DNA of 64,000 bases from Hathewaya limosa (lineage in GTDB: Bacteria > Bacillota > Clostridia > Clostridiales > Clostridiaceae). The stretch is taken from contig NZ_JAUSWN010000006.1 in assembly GCF_030815255.1 (NCBI RefSeq), forward strand, positions 1 through 64,000. Direction: 5' to 3'. This document shows, piece after piece, positions 52,030 to 60,730 of the stretch. The notes beneath the pieces were generated by a model. It searched no databases, had not been told where the DNA came from, and was given only the letters and a program-made list of their open reading frames with translations. The position numbers and the translations under genes were made by a program. Positions within the stretch are counted from its first letter, which is position 1; each line of letters opens with the position of its first letter.

Positions 52030-53325
52030 CTAATGATAAAAGTAATATGAGTTTTTAATAATACAAATATCATATTTTTTACTTAACTTATAAATATAAT
52101 TTTTAATTCTTGAGCATAAAGGATCATTACTTAAAAATTTAGTATCTGATTTATCATGGAGTTCATTAAAATATTTTTTAAATTGAAGTTCTTCTCTAGA
52201 AGTTAATTTATTTTTAAAAAGTCCTTTTAAAAATATTAGAGTTTGTAGAAAGTCTTGTTTATTAATTTTTTTAATAAGTTCCTTATCTAAAACGGATAAA
52301 AAATCTAATAAATTTGAAAAATTATTTATATCTAAGAAAAAATTATTATAAAAGTTAAAGTTTCTTTCCATAATTTCAAATTTATATTTATCTATATAAT
52401 TTTGTATTAAAGATGTATTTTTAGGATTATTTTTATTTTCAATAGTTTTTATAAGATCTAATACTTTCAAACAGGAGATATCCTTATCTTTTACTTCTAG
52501 CATTATATCTATATCTAAGTTAAGATTTTTTAGTATCTTATAAAACTCCATAAAATTTTTAGTATATATAAATTTAGAATGAGCACCATTTTTTTTATAA
52601 GGATCACTATTGGAATAATGAACTTTCATAGGACCATCTTTTGTAGTCCATGTAAGATTAACTAAGTTTAAAATTTCTTCTAAGGAAAGAGAAGAGGTAT
52701 TATTAAAAAAATGATGTAAATTATCAAAGATAACTGGTATTTTTAAAATTTTAGATACTTCTAACACATCTTCTATATTATAATTTCGCTCATCATTTTC
52801 TATAACTAATCGTTTCTTAGTACTTTCACTTAAATATTTAAAGTTAGTTATAAAATTCTTTATAGCTTCAGATTTATTATTATATACTCCACCTAAATGA
52901 AGAATGATTTTGTTTTCATAATTTAAATTAAGAGAATCTAGGAAATTAGTATGATATTCTAGATCTTTTATAGCCTTTTTTACTACATCTGAAGAATTAG
53001 AATTTAATACTGTATATTGACCAGGATGCATAGACACTCTTAAATTTTCTTTTTTTATATAGTTTCCTAAATTTTTGAGTTCTTTCTTAAAGATATGAAT
53101 CCAGTTAATATTATTTGTAGGATGACTACCTAAAGGAATTATATCAGAACTTATTCTAAATAATTTTATATTATTATCATTATTATATTTAAGTATTTTC
53201 CCAAGGTCCATTAAGTTCTCTTTAGCTAAACTTAAGAATTTTTCTTCTGAAAAGTTTTTAAGTTTAAGACTTCTCGTAGTTTTGGCATCAATACATAGGG
53301 GAATACATGGATAACCTATTCTCAT
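52030..53325 (-). CDS. uvsE: UV damage endonuclease
   Basis: Nicks DNA 5' of UV photoproducts and starts an excision route independent of UvrABC. The first 300 residues form the UvdE TIM barrel: MRIGYPCIPLCI, LFRISSDIIPLGSHPTN, RVSMHPGQYTVLNS, HLGGVYNNKSEAI, LVIENDERNYN, PVIFDNLHHFFN and MLEVKDKD. A C-terminal extension of about 120 residues (IMERNFNFYNNFFLDIN onward) is of unknown role. The start is four bases after the upstream gene's stop, with no clear own ribosome binding site, so translation is coupled. Confidence 0.93.
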   Translation of the reverse strand: MRIGYPCIPLCIDAKTTRSLKLKNFSEEKFLSLAKENLMDLGKILKYNNDNNIKLFRISSDIIPLGSHPTNNINWIHIFKKELKNLGNYIKKENLRVSMHPGQYTVLNSNSSDVVKKAIKDLEYHTNFLDSLNLNYENKIILHLGGVYNNKSEAIKNFITNFKYLSESTKKRLVIENDERNYNIEDVLEVSKILKIPVIFDNLHHFFNNTSSLSLEEILNLVNLTWTTKDGPMKVHYSNSDPYKKNGAHSKFIYTKNFMEFYKILKNLNLDIDIMLEVKDKDISCLKVLDLIKTIENKNNPKNTSLIQNYIDKYKFEIMERNFNFYNNFFLDINNFSNLLDFLSVLDKELIKKINKQDFLQTLIFLKGLFKNKLTSREELQFKKYFNELHDKSDTKFLSNDPLCSRIKNYIYKLSKKYDICIIKNSYYFYH

Positions 53326-53329
53326 AATT

Positions 53330-54148
53330 TTATAAAGAGTTATAGAACTCTTTTAAAAGTAAAGCATCCTTTTCTAGTGCAGGACTTTCACAAATAATAC
53401 ATCCCTTTACTGAAAAGTCTTTTAAAGCTTTAAGACAAGCTTTATAATTAAAATCACTTTCTTCAAAAGGTAAATGATTTTTTTCACCTTTTTCCCCATA
53501 ATTAATACCAGACATATGCATATGTAAATCTTCTAATGCATTCATACCTAAATTATCTTTAACATATTGAAGGATTTTGCAAAAATCTTCATAAGTTTTT
53601 AGAGAACCATTATATCTTGCATGAATATGAGAAAAATCAATACAGAGTCTACAACTAGGAACCTCTTTACATAAAGCAACTAATTCTTCTAAAGAACCAA
53701 ATTGAGTTCCCTTGCCTGTAGTTTCTAATCTGTAATTAACTTTTCCGTTAGGAAGCCTTAAAAGATTATTTCTTATTGTATTATAAGTTTCTTCTTTTGA
53801 ATCTTTAAGATAAAAACCAGGATGGAATACTAAGCTTCTTCCTTCAACTTTTTCTAAACCCTGAACTCCTTTTAAGATTCTTTCAAGAGATTTATCTATT
53901 TTTTCTTCTTCATCTGCATTTAAATTTATATAATAAGAACCATGGGCCGAAAGATAAAAATCCTTATCTAATTTTTCTTTTAGAATTCCTTCTTTATTTT
54001 TATCTGTAACATTAACGGAACGTACGAAGGGTAATTCCATGGCATCCAATCCTATACTATGAAGATAGTAGATACCGGATTTGTATGTGAATTTTTCTTC
54101 TCCAGTTCCTAGTGGAAGACCAGAGATACCAAATAATAATTTTTCCAT
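53330..54148 (-). CDS. Endonuclease IV-like TIM-barrel protein (AP endonuclease family 2)
   Basis: A 272-residue member of the Nfo/xylose isomerase-like superfamily. Metal-binding motifs are in place: LSAHGSYYINL (His about 69), LVFHPGFY, RLETTGKG (Glu), CIDFSHIHAR (Asp, His), LHMHMSGI and CESP (Glu). A DNA repair AP endonuclease is the likely role, since it is the first gene of a two-gene unit with uvsE and divergent to recJ. The sequence is more distant than true Nfo, so another sugar- or DNA-related activity is possible. Confidence 0.85.
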   Translation of the reverse strand: MEKLLFGISGLPLGTGEEKFTYKSGIYYLHSIGLDAMELPFVRSVNVTDKNKEGILKEKLDKDFYLSAHGSYYINLNADEEEKIDKSLERILKGVQGLEKVEGRSLVFHPGFYLKDSKEETYNTIRNNLLRLPNGKVNYRLETTGKGTQFGSLEELVALCKEVPSCRLCIDFSHIHARYNGSLKTYEDFCKILQYVKDNLGMNALEDLHMHMSGINYGEKGEKNHLPFEESDFNYKACLKALKDFSVKGCIICESPALEKDALLLKEFYNSL

Positions 54149-54290
54149 ATAATCACTCCAATTTCCTATGGTATAATAAATATTGTGTGCAATTATTATA
54201 GCATATAAACGTAATAATAAGTTTAAAATAATATTTAATATTATACAATAATTTTTATTAATTAAAAAGAGGGATAGGTGAATTTAATAC

Positions 54291-56060
54291 ATGGAAAGGT
54301 TGTGGATTCTAAAGCGAATTAAAGGGGATTTAAGAGCCTTAGTTAAAAATACAGGAATAGAAGAGTTATTTATAAAAATTTTAATAAACAGAAATATAAA
54401 GGAACAAAAGGATATTATAAAATTTTTTAAAGGTAATTTAGATGATTTATATGAACCTTATATGATGAAGGATATGGAAAATGGAGTAGCAATAATAAAA
54501 AATGCTATACATGAGCAAAAAAATATAGTTATTTATGGTGATTATGATGTGGATGGTGTTAGTAGTACTGTAATTTTATATAAGGGTTTAAAAAGATGTG
54601 GAGCTAAGGTAAGTTATTATGTCCCTAATAGAGAAGAAGAAGGATATGGAATGTGCATTAGTGGAATACAAAAATTAAAGGAAGAAGGTGCACAGGTTAT
54701 TTTAACTTGTGATAATGGAATATCGGCTTTAGAAGAGGTTAAATATGCCGTCAATGAAGGCATGGAAGTTGTAGTTACAGATCATCACCAACTAAGTTTT
54801 AAAACTTTAGAAAATGGGGATAAAAAATATATTCTTCCAGAGGCACATGCAATAATAAATCCTCATAGAGAAGATTGTGAGTATCCATTTAAAAAACTTT
54901 GTGGTGCAGGAATAGCGTATAAATTTGTCCAAGCTCTTTATAGACTTTTTAATATTAATAATAGTGAAACCTATGAACTTTTACAATACGCATCCATAGC
55001 TACTATATGTGATGTAGTAGATCTAGTAGATGAAAATAGAATTATTGTTAAAGAAGGACTTAAATTAGTAAATCAAACAAATAATTTAGGATTAAGATGT
55101 CTTTTAAAAGAGTTAAATCTTGATGAAAGAGAAATAAAAGGATATAATGTTGGGTTTAATATAGGACCATGTATAAATGCTACAGGAAGATTAAAAACTG
55201 CAGATTTGTCCATAGAACTTTTATTAAGTGAAGATGAGGAAAAGGCAAAGAAACTTGCTAATACTTTATATGAATTAAATAAAACAAGACAAGAAATGAC
55301 AATGGAAAATGTAGAAGAAATAATAGAAGAACTTAATAAGAAAAAAGATAGTTTAGGAAAAGTATTAGTTATATATAAGGAAAATGTTCATGAAAGTATA
55401 GCAGGAATTGTAGCTGGAAGAATAAAAGATAACTTTAATTTACCAACCATTGTACTTACTAAGGGTAAAGAAATGCCAAAGGGATCGGCAAGATCTATAG
55501 AAGGCTATAACATGTTTGAAGAACTTTTAAAATGCAAAGATTTAATTTATAAGTTTGGAGGACATCCAATGGCAGCAGGACTTTCCATAGAGGAATGTAA
55601 CATAGATAAATTAAGACAACAATTAAATCAAAATTGTACTTTATCAAAGGAAGAGTTAATGCCTAAAATTAAATTGGAAAATGTGTTACCTGAAAATTAT
55701 AGTTCAAATAATTTTAGAGCGTATTTAGAAATATTAGAGCCTTATGGAAAAGGAAATCCAAAACCACTATTTGGTGCTAAAAATATTAAAGTTATTAAAG
55801 GAAGTATTTTAGGAAAAAATAAGAATGTACTTAAGCTTAATTTGAATATTAATAACAATATAGTCAAGGCTATAATGTTTAGCGAACTTATGGAAGAGTT
55901 CATAGAAAATTTAAAAGAGGCTTATGGCGAATTGTATGTTCAACAAATTCTAAATGAAGGAGTACAAGATTTATATATGGATTTTGTTTTTTCGTTAGAT
56001 ATAAACGAATACATGGGACGTAAATCCGTAGAACTTAGGGTTCAGGATTTTAGAATATAA
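54291..56060 (+). CDS. recJ: Single-stranded-DNA-specific exonuclease RecJ
   Basis: A 5'-3' ssDNA exonuclease of 589 residues that processes ends for recombination and mismatch repair. DHH-family motifs are IYGDYDVDGVSS (about 82-93), LTCDNGISA (about 139-147), TDHHQ (DHH at 159-161) and ATICDVVDLV. The DHHA1 motif is FGGHPMAAGLSIE (about 422-434), followed by an OB-like C-terminal domain. It is monocistronic and divergent from the UV endonuclease pair. Clostridia often hold a second RecJ-like gene elsewhere. Confidence 0.94.
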   Translation: MERLWILKRIKGDLRALVKNTGIEELFIKILINRNIKEQKDIIKFFKGNLDDLYEPYMMKDMENGVAIIKNAIHEQKNIVIYGDYDVDGVSSTVILYKGLKRCGAKVSYYVPNREEEGYGMCISGIQKLKEEGAQVILTCDNGISALEEVKYAVNEGMEVVVTDHHQLSFKTLENGDKKYILPEAHAIINPHREDCEYPFKKLCGAGIAYKFVQALYRLFNINNSETYELLQYASIATICDVVDLVDENRIIVKEGLKLVNQTNNLGLRCLLKELNLDEREIKGYNVGFNIGPCINATGRLKTADLSIELLLSEDEEKAKKLANTLYELNKTRQEMTMENVEEIIEELNKKKDSLGKVLVIYKENVHESIAGIVAGRIKDNFNLPTIVLTKGKEMPKGSARSIEGYNMFEELLKCKDLIYKFGGHPMAAGLSIEECNIDKLRQQLNQNCTLSKEELMPKIKLENVLPENYSSNNFRAYLEILEPYGKGNPKPLFGAKNIKVIKGSILGKNKNVLKLNLNINNNIVKAIMFSELMEEFIENLKEAYGELYVQQILNEGVQDLYMDFVFSLDINEYMGRKSVELRVQDFRI

Positions 56061-56156
56061 ATAGTTATAGGATTAAGATATATATGGCTAAGCAAGTTAT
56101 GCTAGGTATAGCTAGAAAACTAAATAAATTAAATCATATATAAATATAGATATATA

Positions 56157-56195
56157 AAGGATGTATACTTTTACATAGTGTACATCCTTATTTTT
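56157..56195. terminator. Terminator between recJ and the ABC ATPase gene
   Basis: AAGGATGTATAC (56157-56168) pairs with GTGTACATCCTT (56178-56189), with one G-T pair, followed by ATTTTT. It lies between two convergent genes. Confidence 0.85.
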
Positions 56196-56209
56196 AAACA
56201 TTTCAGAAA

Positions 56210-56890
56210 CTATGAACAAAGAAAATCTTTTATGATTTCACCATCTTTAATAGTTATTACTCTGTCAGCAAGTTTGGCTATACTAGGGTCATGGGTAATC
56301 ATTACAAGGGTTTGATTATACTTTTTTATTGAGGAAGTTAAAATTTCCAAGACCTCCTTACTATTCTGTGAATCTAAATTTCCAGTAGGTTCATCGGCAA
56401 AAATTATTTTTGGTTTGGATGCTAAAGCTCTATCAATAGCAACTCTTTGTTGTTGTCCACCAGATAATTCATTAGGAAGATGAGTTTTTCGATTTTCTAG
56501 ACCAAGATGGTTTAATAATTCTTGTATATAAGATTCATCTATTTTTTTGCCATCCATAAGAAGTGGAAGTTTAACATTTTCTTCAATAGTTAGTATTGGA
56601 ATCAGATTAAAAAATTGAAAAATAAAGCCTATGTTACGTCTTCTGAATTTTGATAAATCTGTTTCTTCCATTTTATATAAATCAAATCCGTTTATATATA
56701 CATGGCCAGCAGAAGGTTTATCAAGACCAGCCAAAAGATGTAATAGAGTGCTTTTGCCGGAACCACTAGGGCCTACTATAGCAGTAAATCCTTCTTTTTT
56801 TATAGTAATATTAGTAGGTTTTAATGCTTTTACAGCATTGGTTCCTATACCATAAGTTTTCTGCAAGTAGGTAGTTTTTAATATATCCAT
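56210..56890 (-). CDS. ABC transporter ATP-binding protein (MacB/LolD/FtsE type)
   Basis: A 226-residue ATPase. Walker A GPSGSGKST (40-48), Q-loop FQFFNLIPILT, signature LSGGQQQR, Walker B IIFADEPTGNLDS and switch His in MITHDPSIA are intact. The type normally partners FtsX-like permeases. The frame extends to 57004, but AGGAGG lies before the ATG at 56890, giving the start MDILKTTYLQ. The only permease candidate nearby (57190-59682) is on the opposite strand, 300 bp away. Confidence 0.93.
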   Translation of the reverse strand: MDILKTTYLQKTYGIGTNAVKALKPTNITIKKEGFTAIVGPSGSGKSTLLHLLAGLDKPSAGHVYINGFDLYKMEETDLSKFRRRNIGFIFQFFNLIPILTIEENVKLPLLMDGKKIDESYIQELLNHLGLENRKTHLPNELSGGQQQRVAIDRALASKPKIIFADEPTGNLDSQNSKEVLEILTSSIKKYNQTLVMITHDPSIAKLADRVITIKDGEIIKDFLCS

Positions 56891-57189
56891 AATAATCCTC
56901 CTAAAATTTAAATTATAATTTCTGAGTGTTTGAAAATTTAAAAAACTATAATGATAAGAATTTAAAAGCATTAAAATTAAGTGATATAAATTTTTTAAAC
57001 GCAATATACATGAAAAAATATACTAATATTATAGAATATAACAAATAAGTATATTTTTTTATAATTTTAAAGCAATATCATATAAGTCTGATATAATAAT
57101 ATTTAATATACAATGTTAGGCTATAATTATTTATTCTAGAATATATTTTTATTTTAAGAAATACAAAAATAAATAAAAGGAGAGTAAAT

Positions 57190-59682
57190 ATGAAAAGTTT
57201 TTGGGGGCTTATACCGAAATATTTAGTTAAAAATAAAAAGAGAAATTTATTTGTAGCAATAAGTATAGTCTTAGCAATTACATTGATAACATCTTTAGGC
57301 ATAATAATTCAAACTTTTAAACCATCTAAATTGAAGCAATTAATTTATGATAATGGAGGTGATTATGATCTAACAATTTCGTATGCAAGTAGCAATAAAA
57401 AACAAGTTGAATCTATATATAAACAAGATTATATAGATAATAGAACGAAGTTTTTAGAAATAGGTGATGCTAAAGTAGATAATTCAGAATATTTTGTTAA
57501 TATTGTGGGATATGATGATCAAGCTAAAGATTTATTTAAGTTTAAGTTATTAAAAGGACGTTTTCCTAAAAAAGATAATGAAATAGCTTTAGAAGGTTGG
57601 GTTTTAGAACAATTTAAGAGTACTCCTAAAATAGGTGATAAAATAAATTTACCCTGTGAATTGAAAAGAGGGAAAAATGATATTGGCATAGACAATGAAT
57701 TCACACTAGTAGGTATCTTTGATTATAAATTTAATAATAATTGTAATAAAAACATATCTAAAGGGTATATTACCATGAATTCAGCAGAGAAAAAAGTATC
57801 TAATAATTTTAAGGTATACCAAGAAAACATAAAATTAAAAAAGGATATGTCTATTCAAAATGCATATAAAAAGTTTACATCTATAACGGAAGAAAATAAG
57901 GTTGATGTGAAAAAAAATACCGATAAAGAGTTTGTTTTAAATGGATTAAAATCTATTAAGTATATAAATTTTACATTAAATTTGGTTGTTTGTGTTATAT
58001 CTAGTATATTAATTTATAATGTTTTTAATACTTCCATAGTCCAGAGAGTTAAAGAATTAGGCATGTTAAGGGCGTTGGGAAGTACTCCTATGGAAATTAT
58101 GATATTAATAATAGGAGAAGGAGTGTTATTAGGAATTATATTTATACCTATAAGTGTTTTATTAGGTAATTATATTTGCAAAATGGTTATGAGTGTAAAT
58201 AAGCTTAATGGATTATTTACAGGAGGAATAATAGTTCCTAAAAAAACTATTATATTTTCATTTATATTTGGATTTTTGTGTATATTTTTAGGTACGTTTT
58301 CATCTGGAAGAAAAGCAGCAAAGATTTCACCTATGGAAGCTATAAGAACAAAAGACTCTTTAGATACAAAAATCAAAAAAACAAACAAAATCTTATTTAA
58401 AAATAATAAGAAATTCATAAAAAATATGGCCTATCTTAATATTAATAGAAACAGAAAAAAATTTATCTCTACAGTCATTTCATTAAGTATAAGTATAATG
58501 ATGTTTTTATTGGTAAATTATATAATAAATTGTTCAGATCCAATAGAGAATTTAAAAAATAATATGGGTGGAGATTTTATTGTAAACTGCAATGATTTTT
58601 ATATAAATGAGAGATATATAAAACAAATAGAAAACTTAGATCATGTAAAGAAAATTAAAAAGAATAAAATACAAAATACATTTATAAAAATTTCTAAAGA
58701 AGGTGTTACAAAGGATGGAATTAAGCACTTACAAGAAGTGAGTAAGAGTGATCAATACTTAGAAAGTAATCTGAAAAATAATATATATGGATTTCATGGA
58801 GAAATACATGCTTTTGATGATGAAAAATTTAAAAAAATAAAAGAAAATATAGATAAAAAAAATAATATCTTAGATAAAACAAATAAAGAACCAAGTGTTA
58901 TCTTGGTGCAAAATGTTAATTATAATAACTATACCAATTTAAAGGTAGGGGATAATATAGAAATTGAAGTTCCTGTATTTAAAAAAGGAAAGTTTGCATA
59001 TACAGCTACTAAAAAGGTGAAAGTAGGAGCAATACTTAAAGAAAAGTTTTTTCAGATAAAGGATGGAATGTTATCTTTAGCTATAATAATGGATAATAAG
59101 ACTGCGGAACAAAAGTTGAACTTTACAGGGTATCAAGAGATTAAAATTAATTTAGATTCAAAAAAAAGTTATGATTATGTAGAAAAAAACTTAAAATCAT
59201 TAATAAAAGGAAAACCAAATCTAAATTTAGTTTCTTACAAAGAAGAGTTAAATAAAGTAAAACAATCTAATCGTAAAACTTCTTTAGTTTTATACTGCTT
59301 TGTAGGAATTGTAGCTTTAGTAAGTATAGTGAATATATTTAATATAATGGGTATGAATGTTATTTTAAGAAAAAAAGAATTGAATATGTTAAGGGCAGTT
59401 GGTATGAGTAAGAGAGAATTAAGTGAAATGATAGAATGTGAAGGAAATATATATGGAATTAGTTCTGTAGTAATGGGAATTATTTTAGGTAGTATTGGTA
59501 CGTATATATTTTATATTTGTACTAGGAAAAATTTGATGCCTAATATGACATGGAATATATCAATAACTTTAATTATTTTTATGAGTTTAATAGTTCTAGG
59601 CATATGCTTTATAGCAAGTCTAAGTGCTAGCAAATTAATAAATAATAAAAGCATAGTAGATTCTATAAGAGATATAGAATAA
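57190..59682 (+). CDS. FtsX-like ABC transporter permease, two FtsX repeats
   Basis: An 830-residue permease. One membrane helix at about 18-38 is followed by a large extracytoplasmic domain (about 40-255), then three helices at about 258-385 ending in GRKAAKISPMEAIRTKD. A second copy follows: one helix at about 420-440, an external domain to about 690, three helices, and ASKLINNKSIVDSIRDIE. This two-repeat layout matches MacB/BceB-type mechanotransmission or peptide-resistance permeases. AAAGGAGAG before the ATG. It is divergent from its likely ATPase. Confidence 0.9.
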   Translation: MKSFWGLIPKYLVKNKKRNLFVAISIVLAITLITSLGIIIQTFKPSKLKQLIYDNGGDYDLTISYASSNKKQVESIYKQDYIDNRTKFLEIGDAKVDNSEYFVNIVGYDDQAKDLFKFKLLKGRFPKKDNEIALEGWVLEQFKSTPKIGDKINLPCELKRGKNDIGIDNEFTLVGIFDYKFNNNCNKNISKGYITMNSAEKKVSNNFKVYQENIKLKKDMSIQNAYKKFTSITEENKVDVKKNTDKEFVLNGLKSIKYINFTLNLVVCVISSILIYNVFNTSIVQRVKELGMLRALGSTPMEIMILIIGEGVLLGIIFIPISVLLGNYICKMVMSVNKLNGLFTGGIIVPKKTIIFSFIFGFLCIFLGTFSSGRKAAKISPMEAIRTKDSLDTKIKKTNKILFKNNKKFIKNMAYLNINRNRKKFISTVISLSISIMMFLLVNYIINCSDPIENLKNNMGGDFIVNCNDFYINERYIKQIENLDHVKKIKKNKIQNTFIKISKEGVTKDGIKHLQEVSKSDQYLESNLKNNIYGFHGEIHAFDDEKFKKIKENIDKKNNILDKTNKEPSVILVQNVNYNNYTNLKVGDNIEIEVPVFKKGKFAYTATKKVKVGAILKEKFFQIKDGMLSLAIIMDNKTAEQKLNFTGYQEIKINLDSKKSYDYVEKNLKSLIKGKPNLNLVSYKEELNKVKQSNRKTSLVLYCFVGIVALVSIVNIFNIMGMNVILRKKELNMLRAVGMSKRELSEMIECEGNIYGISSVVMGIILGSIGTYIFYICTRKNLMPNMTWNISITLIIFMSLIVLGICFIASLSASKLINNKSIVDSIRDIE

Positions 59683-59703
59683 CAAAAATAAGGTTGAAAA
59701 TGC

Positions 59704-59745
59704 AAATAGGATGTATAGCTTATTAAAAGTTATACATCCTATTTT
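59704..59745 (+). terminator. Permease gene terminator
   Basis: AAATAGGATGTATA (59704-59717) pairs perfectly with TATACATCCTATTT (59731-59744). The AGGATGTATA core is shared with the terminator at 56157-56195. Confidence 0.85.
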
Positions 59746-59913
59746 AAATTTATAAACTAATAAACATCAGTTTATCTTTAAAAGTATTAGTTTATATAAT
59801 TTTTAAGAATAAAACATATAATATGTTCTATCTTAAAGTTATTGCACTAATTTCTATTCTAGATTAATGCTTATATAAACTATTTTAAAGTTATCTAGTA
59901 GATTACTTAGAAA

Positions 59914-60093
59914 TTATAGATTTCTTTCGTATTGTTCTACCATTTTTTTAACCATTTCTCCCCCAACAGATCCACATTCTTTAGAAGTTAAGTTACCATT
60001 GTATTCTGTAAAGTTTACTCCTAATTCTTTTGCAGTTTCCATTTTAAAGTTATATAATCCTTGTCTTGCTTCTGGTACTAAAGTCTTAGCCAT
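59914..60093 (-). CDS. Small acid-soluble spore protein, alpha/beta type (1)
   Basis: A 59-residue DNA-coating protein of the dormant spore. It reads MAKTLVPEARQGLYNFKMET followed by AKELGV and GSVGGEMVKKMVEQYE, both family signatures. The germination protease site TAKELGV is present. GGGAGG before the ATG. A Cys in KECGSVGG replaces the usual Ala, unlike its neighbour. It is expected to be expressed in the forespore under sigma-G. Confidence 0.92.
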   Translation of the reverse strand: MAKTLVPEARQGLYNFKMETAKELGVNFTEYNGNLTSKECGSVGGEMVKKMVEQYERNL

Positions 60094-60166
60094 TTTAAAT
60101 TCCTCCCTTTACCCTTATCAAAGTTATATTAGAATTTTAGTATAAAACAATCATTTAAAAGTTTAA

Positions 60167-60361
60167 TTATTTTATACCGTTTTCATATTGTTGAACCATT
60201 TTTTTAACCATTTCTCCACCGATAGATCCAGCTTCTTTAGCAGTTAAGTCTCCATTGTAACCATTTTTTAATTGAACACCTAATTCTTTAGCTGTTTCCA
60301 TTTTGAATTGGCTTAATTTACCTTTAGCTTCTGGAACTAATGTTTTATTTGAGTAGCTCAT
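60167..60361 (-). CDS. Small acid-soluble spore protein, alpha/beta type (2)
   Basis: A 64-residue paralogue of the protein at 59914. It contains TLVPEAKGKLSQFKMETAKELGV (protease site within) and AKEAGSIGGEMVKKMVQQYE. The open frame begins with a GTG at 60370, but GGAGGTG eight bases before the ATG at 60361 gives the start MSYSNKTLVP. Both copies are transcribed leftward with 73 bp between them and probably arose by tandem duplication. Confidence 0.93.
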   Translation of the reverse strand: MSYSNKTLVPEAKGKLSQFKMETAKELGVQLKNGYNGDLTAKEAGSIGGEMVKKMVQQYENGIK

Positions 60362-60370
60362 GTTTTTCAC

Positions 60371-60730
60371 CTCCTTTGTTCCTTTGTAATCTTATTTTGT
60401 CCGATAGGTAAAATATTATATTAGTGTATTTGCGGTAATTATAGAAATTGTATACCAATATTTCCATTTAATAGTTGAAAAATAGAAGAGTTATAAGAGA
60501 AAAAGCCTTGTAAGTTCTAGGATGAAGAGATTTATAAAAAATAAAGTTTAAAATAATAAAGTTTAAAATAACAATATCTAAATAGGATTAATAGTATATT
60601 AATAGTGGAGAAATATAGGGTATAATTAAAGAAATAGATTAAATTTTTTTTCAAATGCTTTATAATGAATAAGCAATTAAAATTTTAATAAATTTTTTTA
60701 AAAGCTAAAATAAAAGGTAGGTTGATGATT
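60371..60730. other. Divergent intergenic region between SASP and murG
   Basis: It must hold the leftward forespore promoter and the rightward murG promoter. TATAAT boxes lie at 60621-60626 and 60661-60666, neither with a good -35. A perfect tandem duplication of 15 bp is at 60541-60570. No ORF is supported. Confidence 0.6.
60541..60570. repeat. Perfect 15-bp tandem duplication
   Basis: ATAAAGTTTAAAATA occurs twice head to tail (60541-60555 and 60556-60570) upstream of murG. Confidence 0.9.

Noticed and set aside
56083..56142. 19-codon frame MAKQVMLGIARKLNKLNHI after recJ
   Set aside because: Very short, with only a weak ribosome binding site, so it is indistinguishable from chance. It might deserve a look if ribosome profiling exists.
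57078..57302. Leftward frame between the ABC ATPase and permease genes
   Set aside because: Half of it is antisense to the start of the permease gene and there is no ribosome binding site.
60371..60480. Sigma-G promoter before the second SASP gene
   Set aside because: A GTATA and a CAAATA-like element with 18-bp spacing are present on the minus strand, but the -10 match is too poor to annotate.
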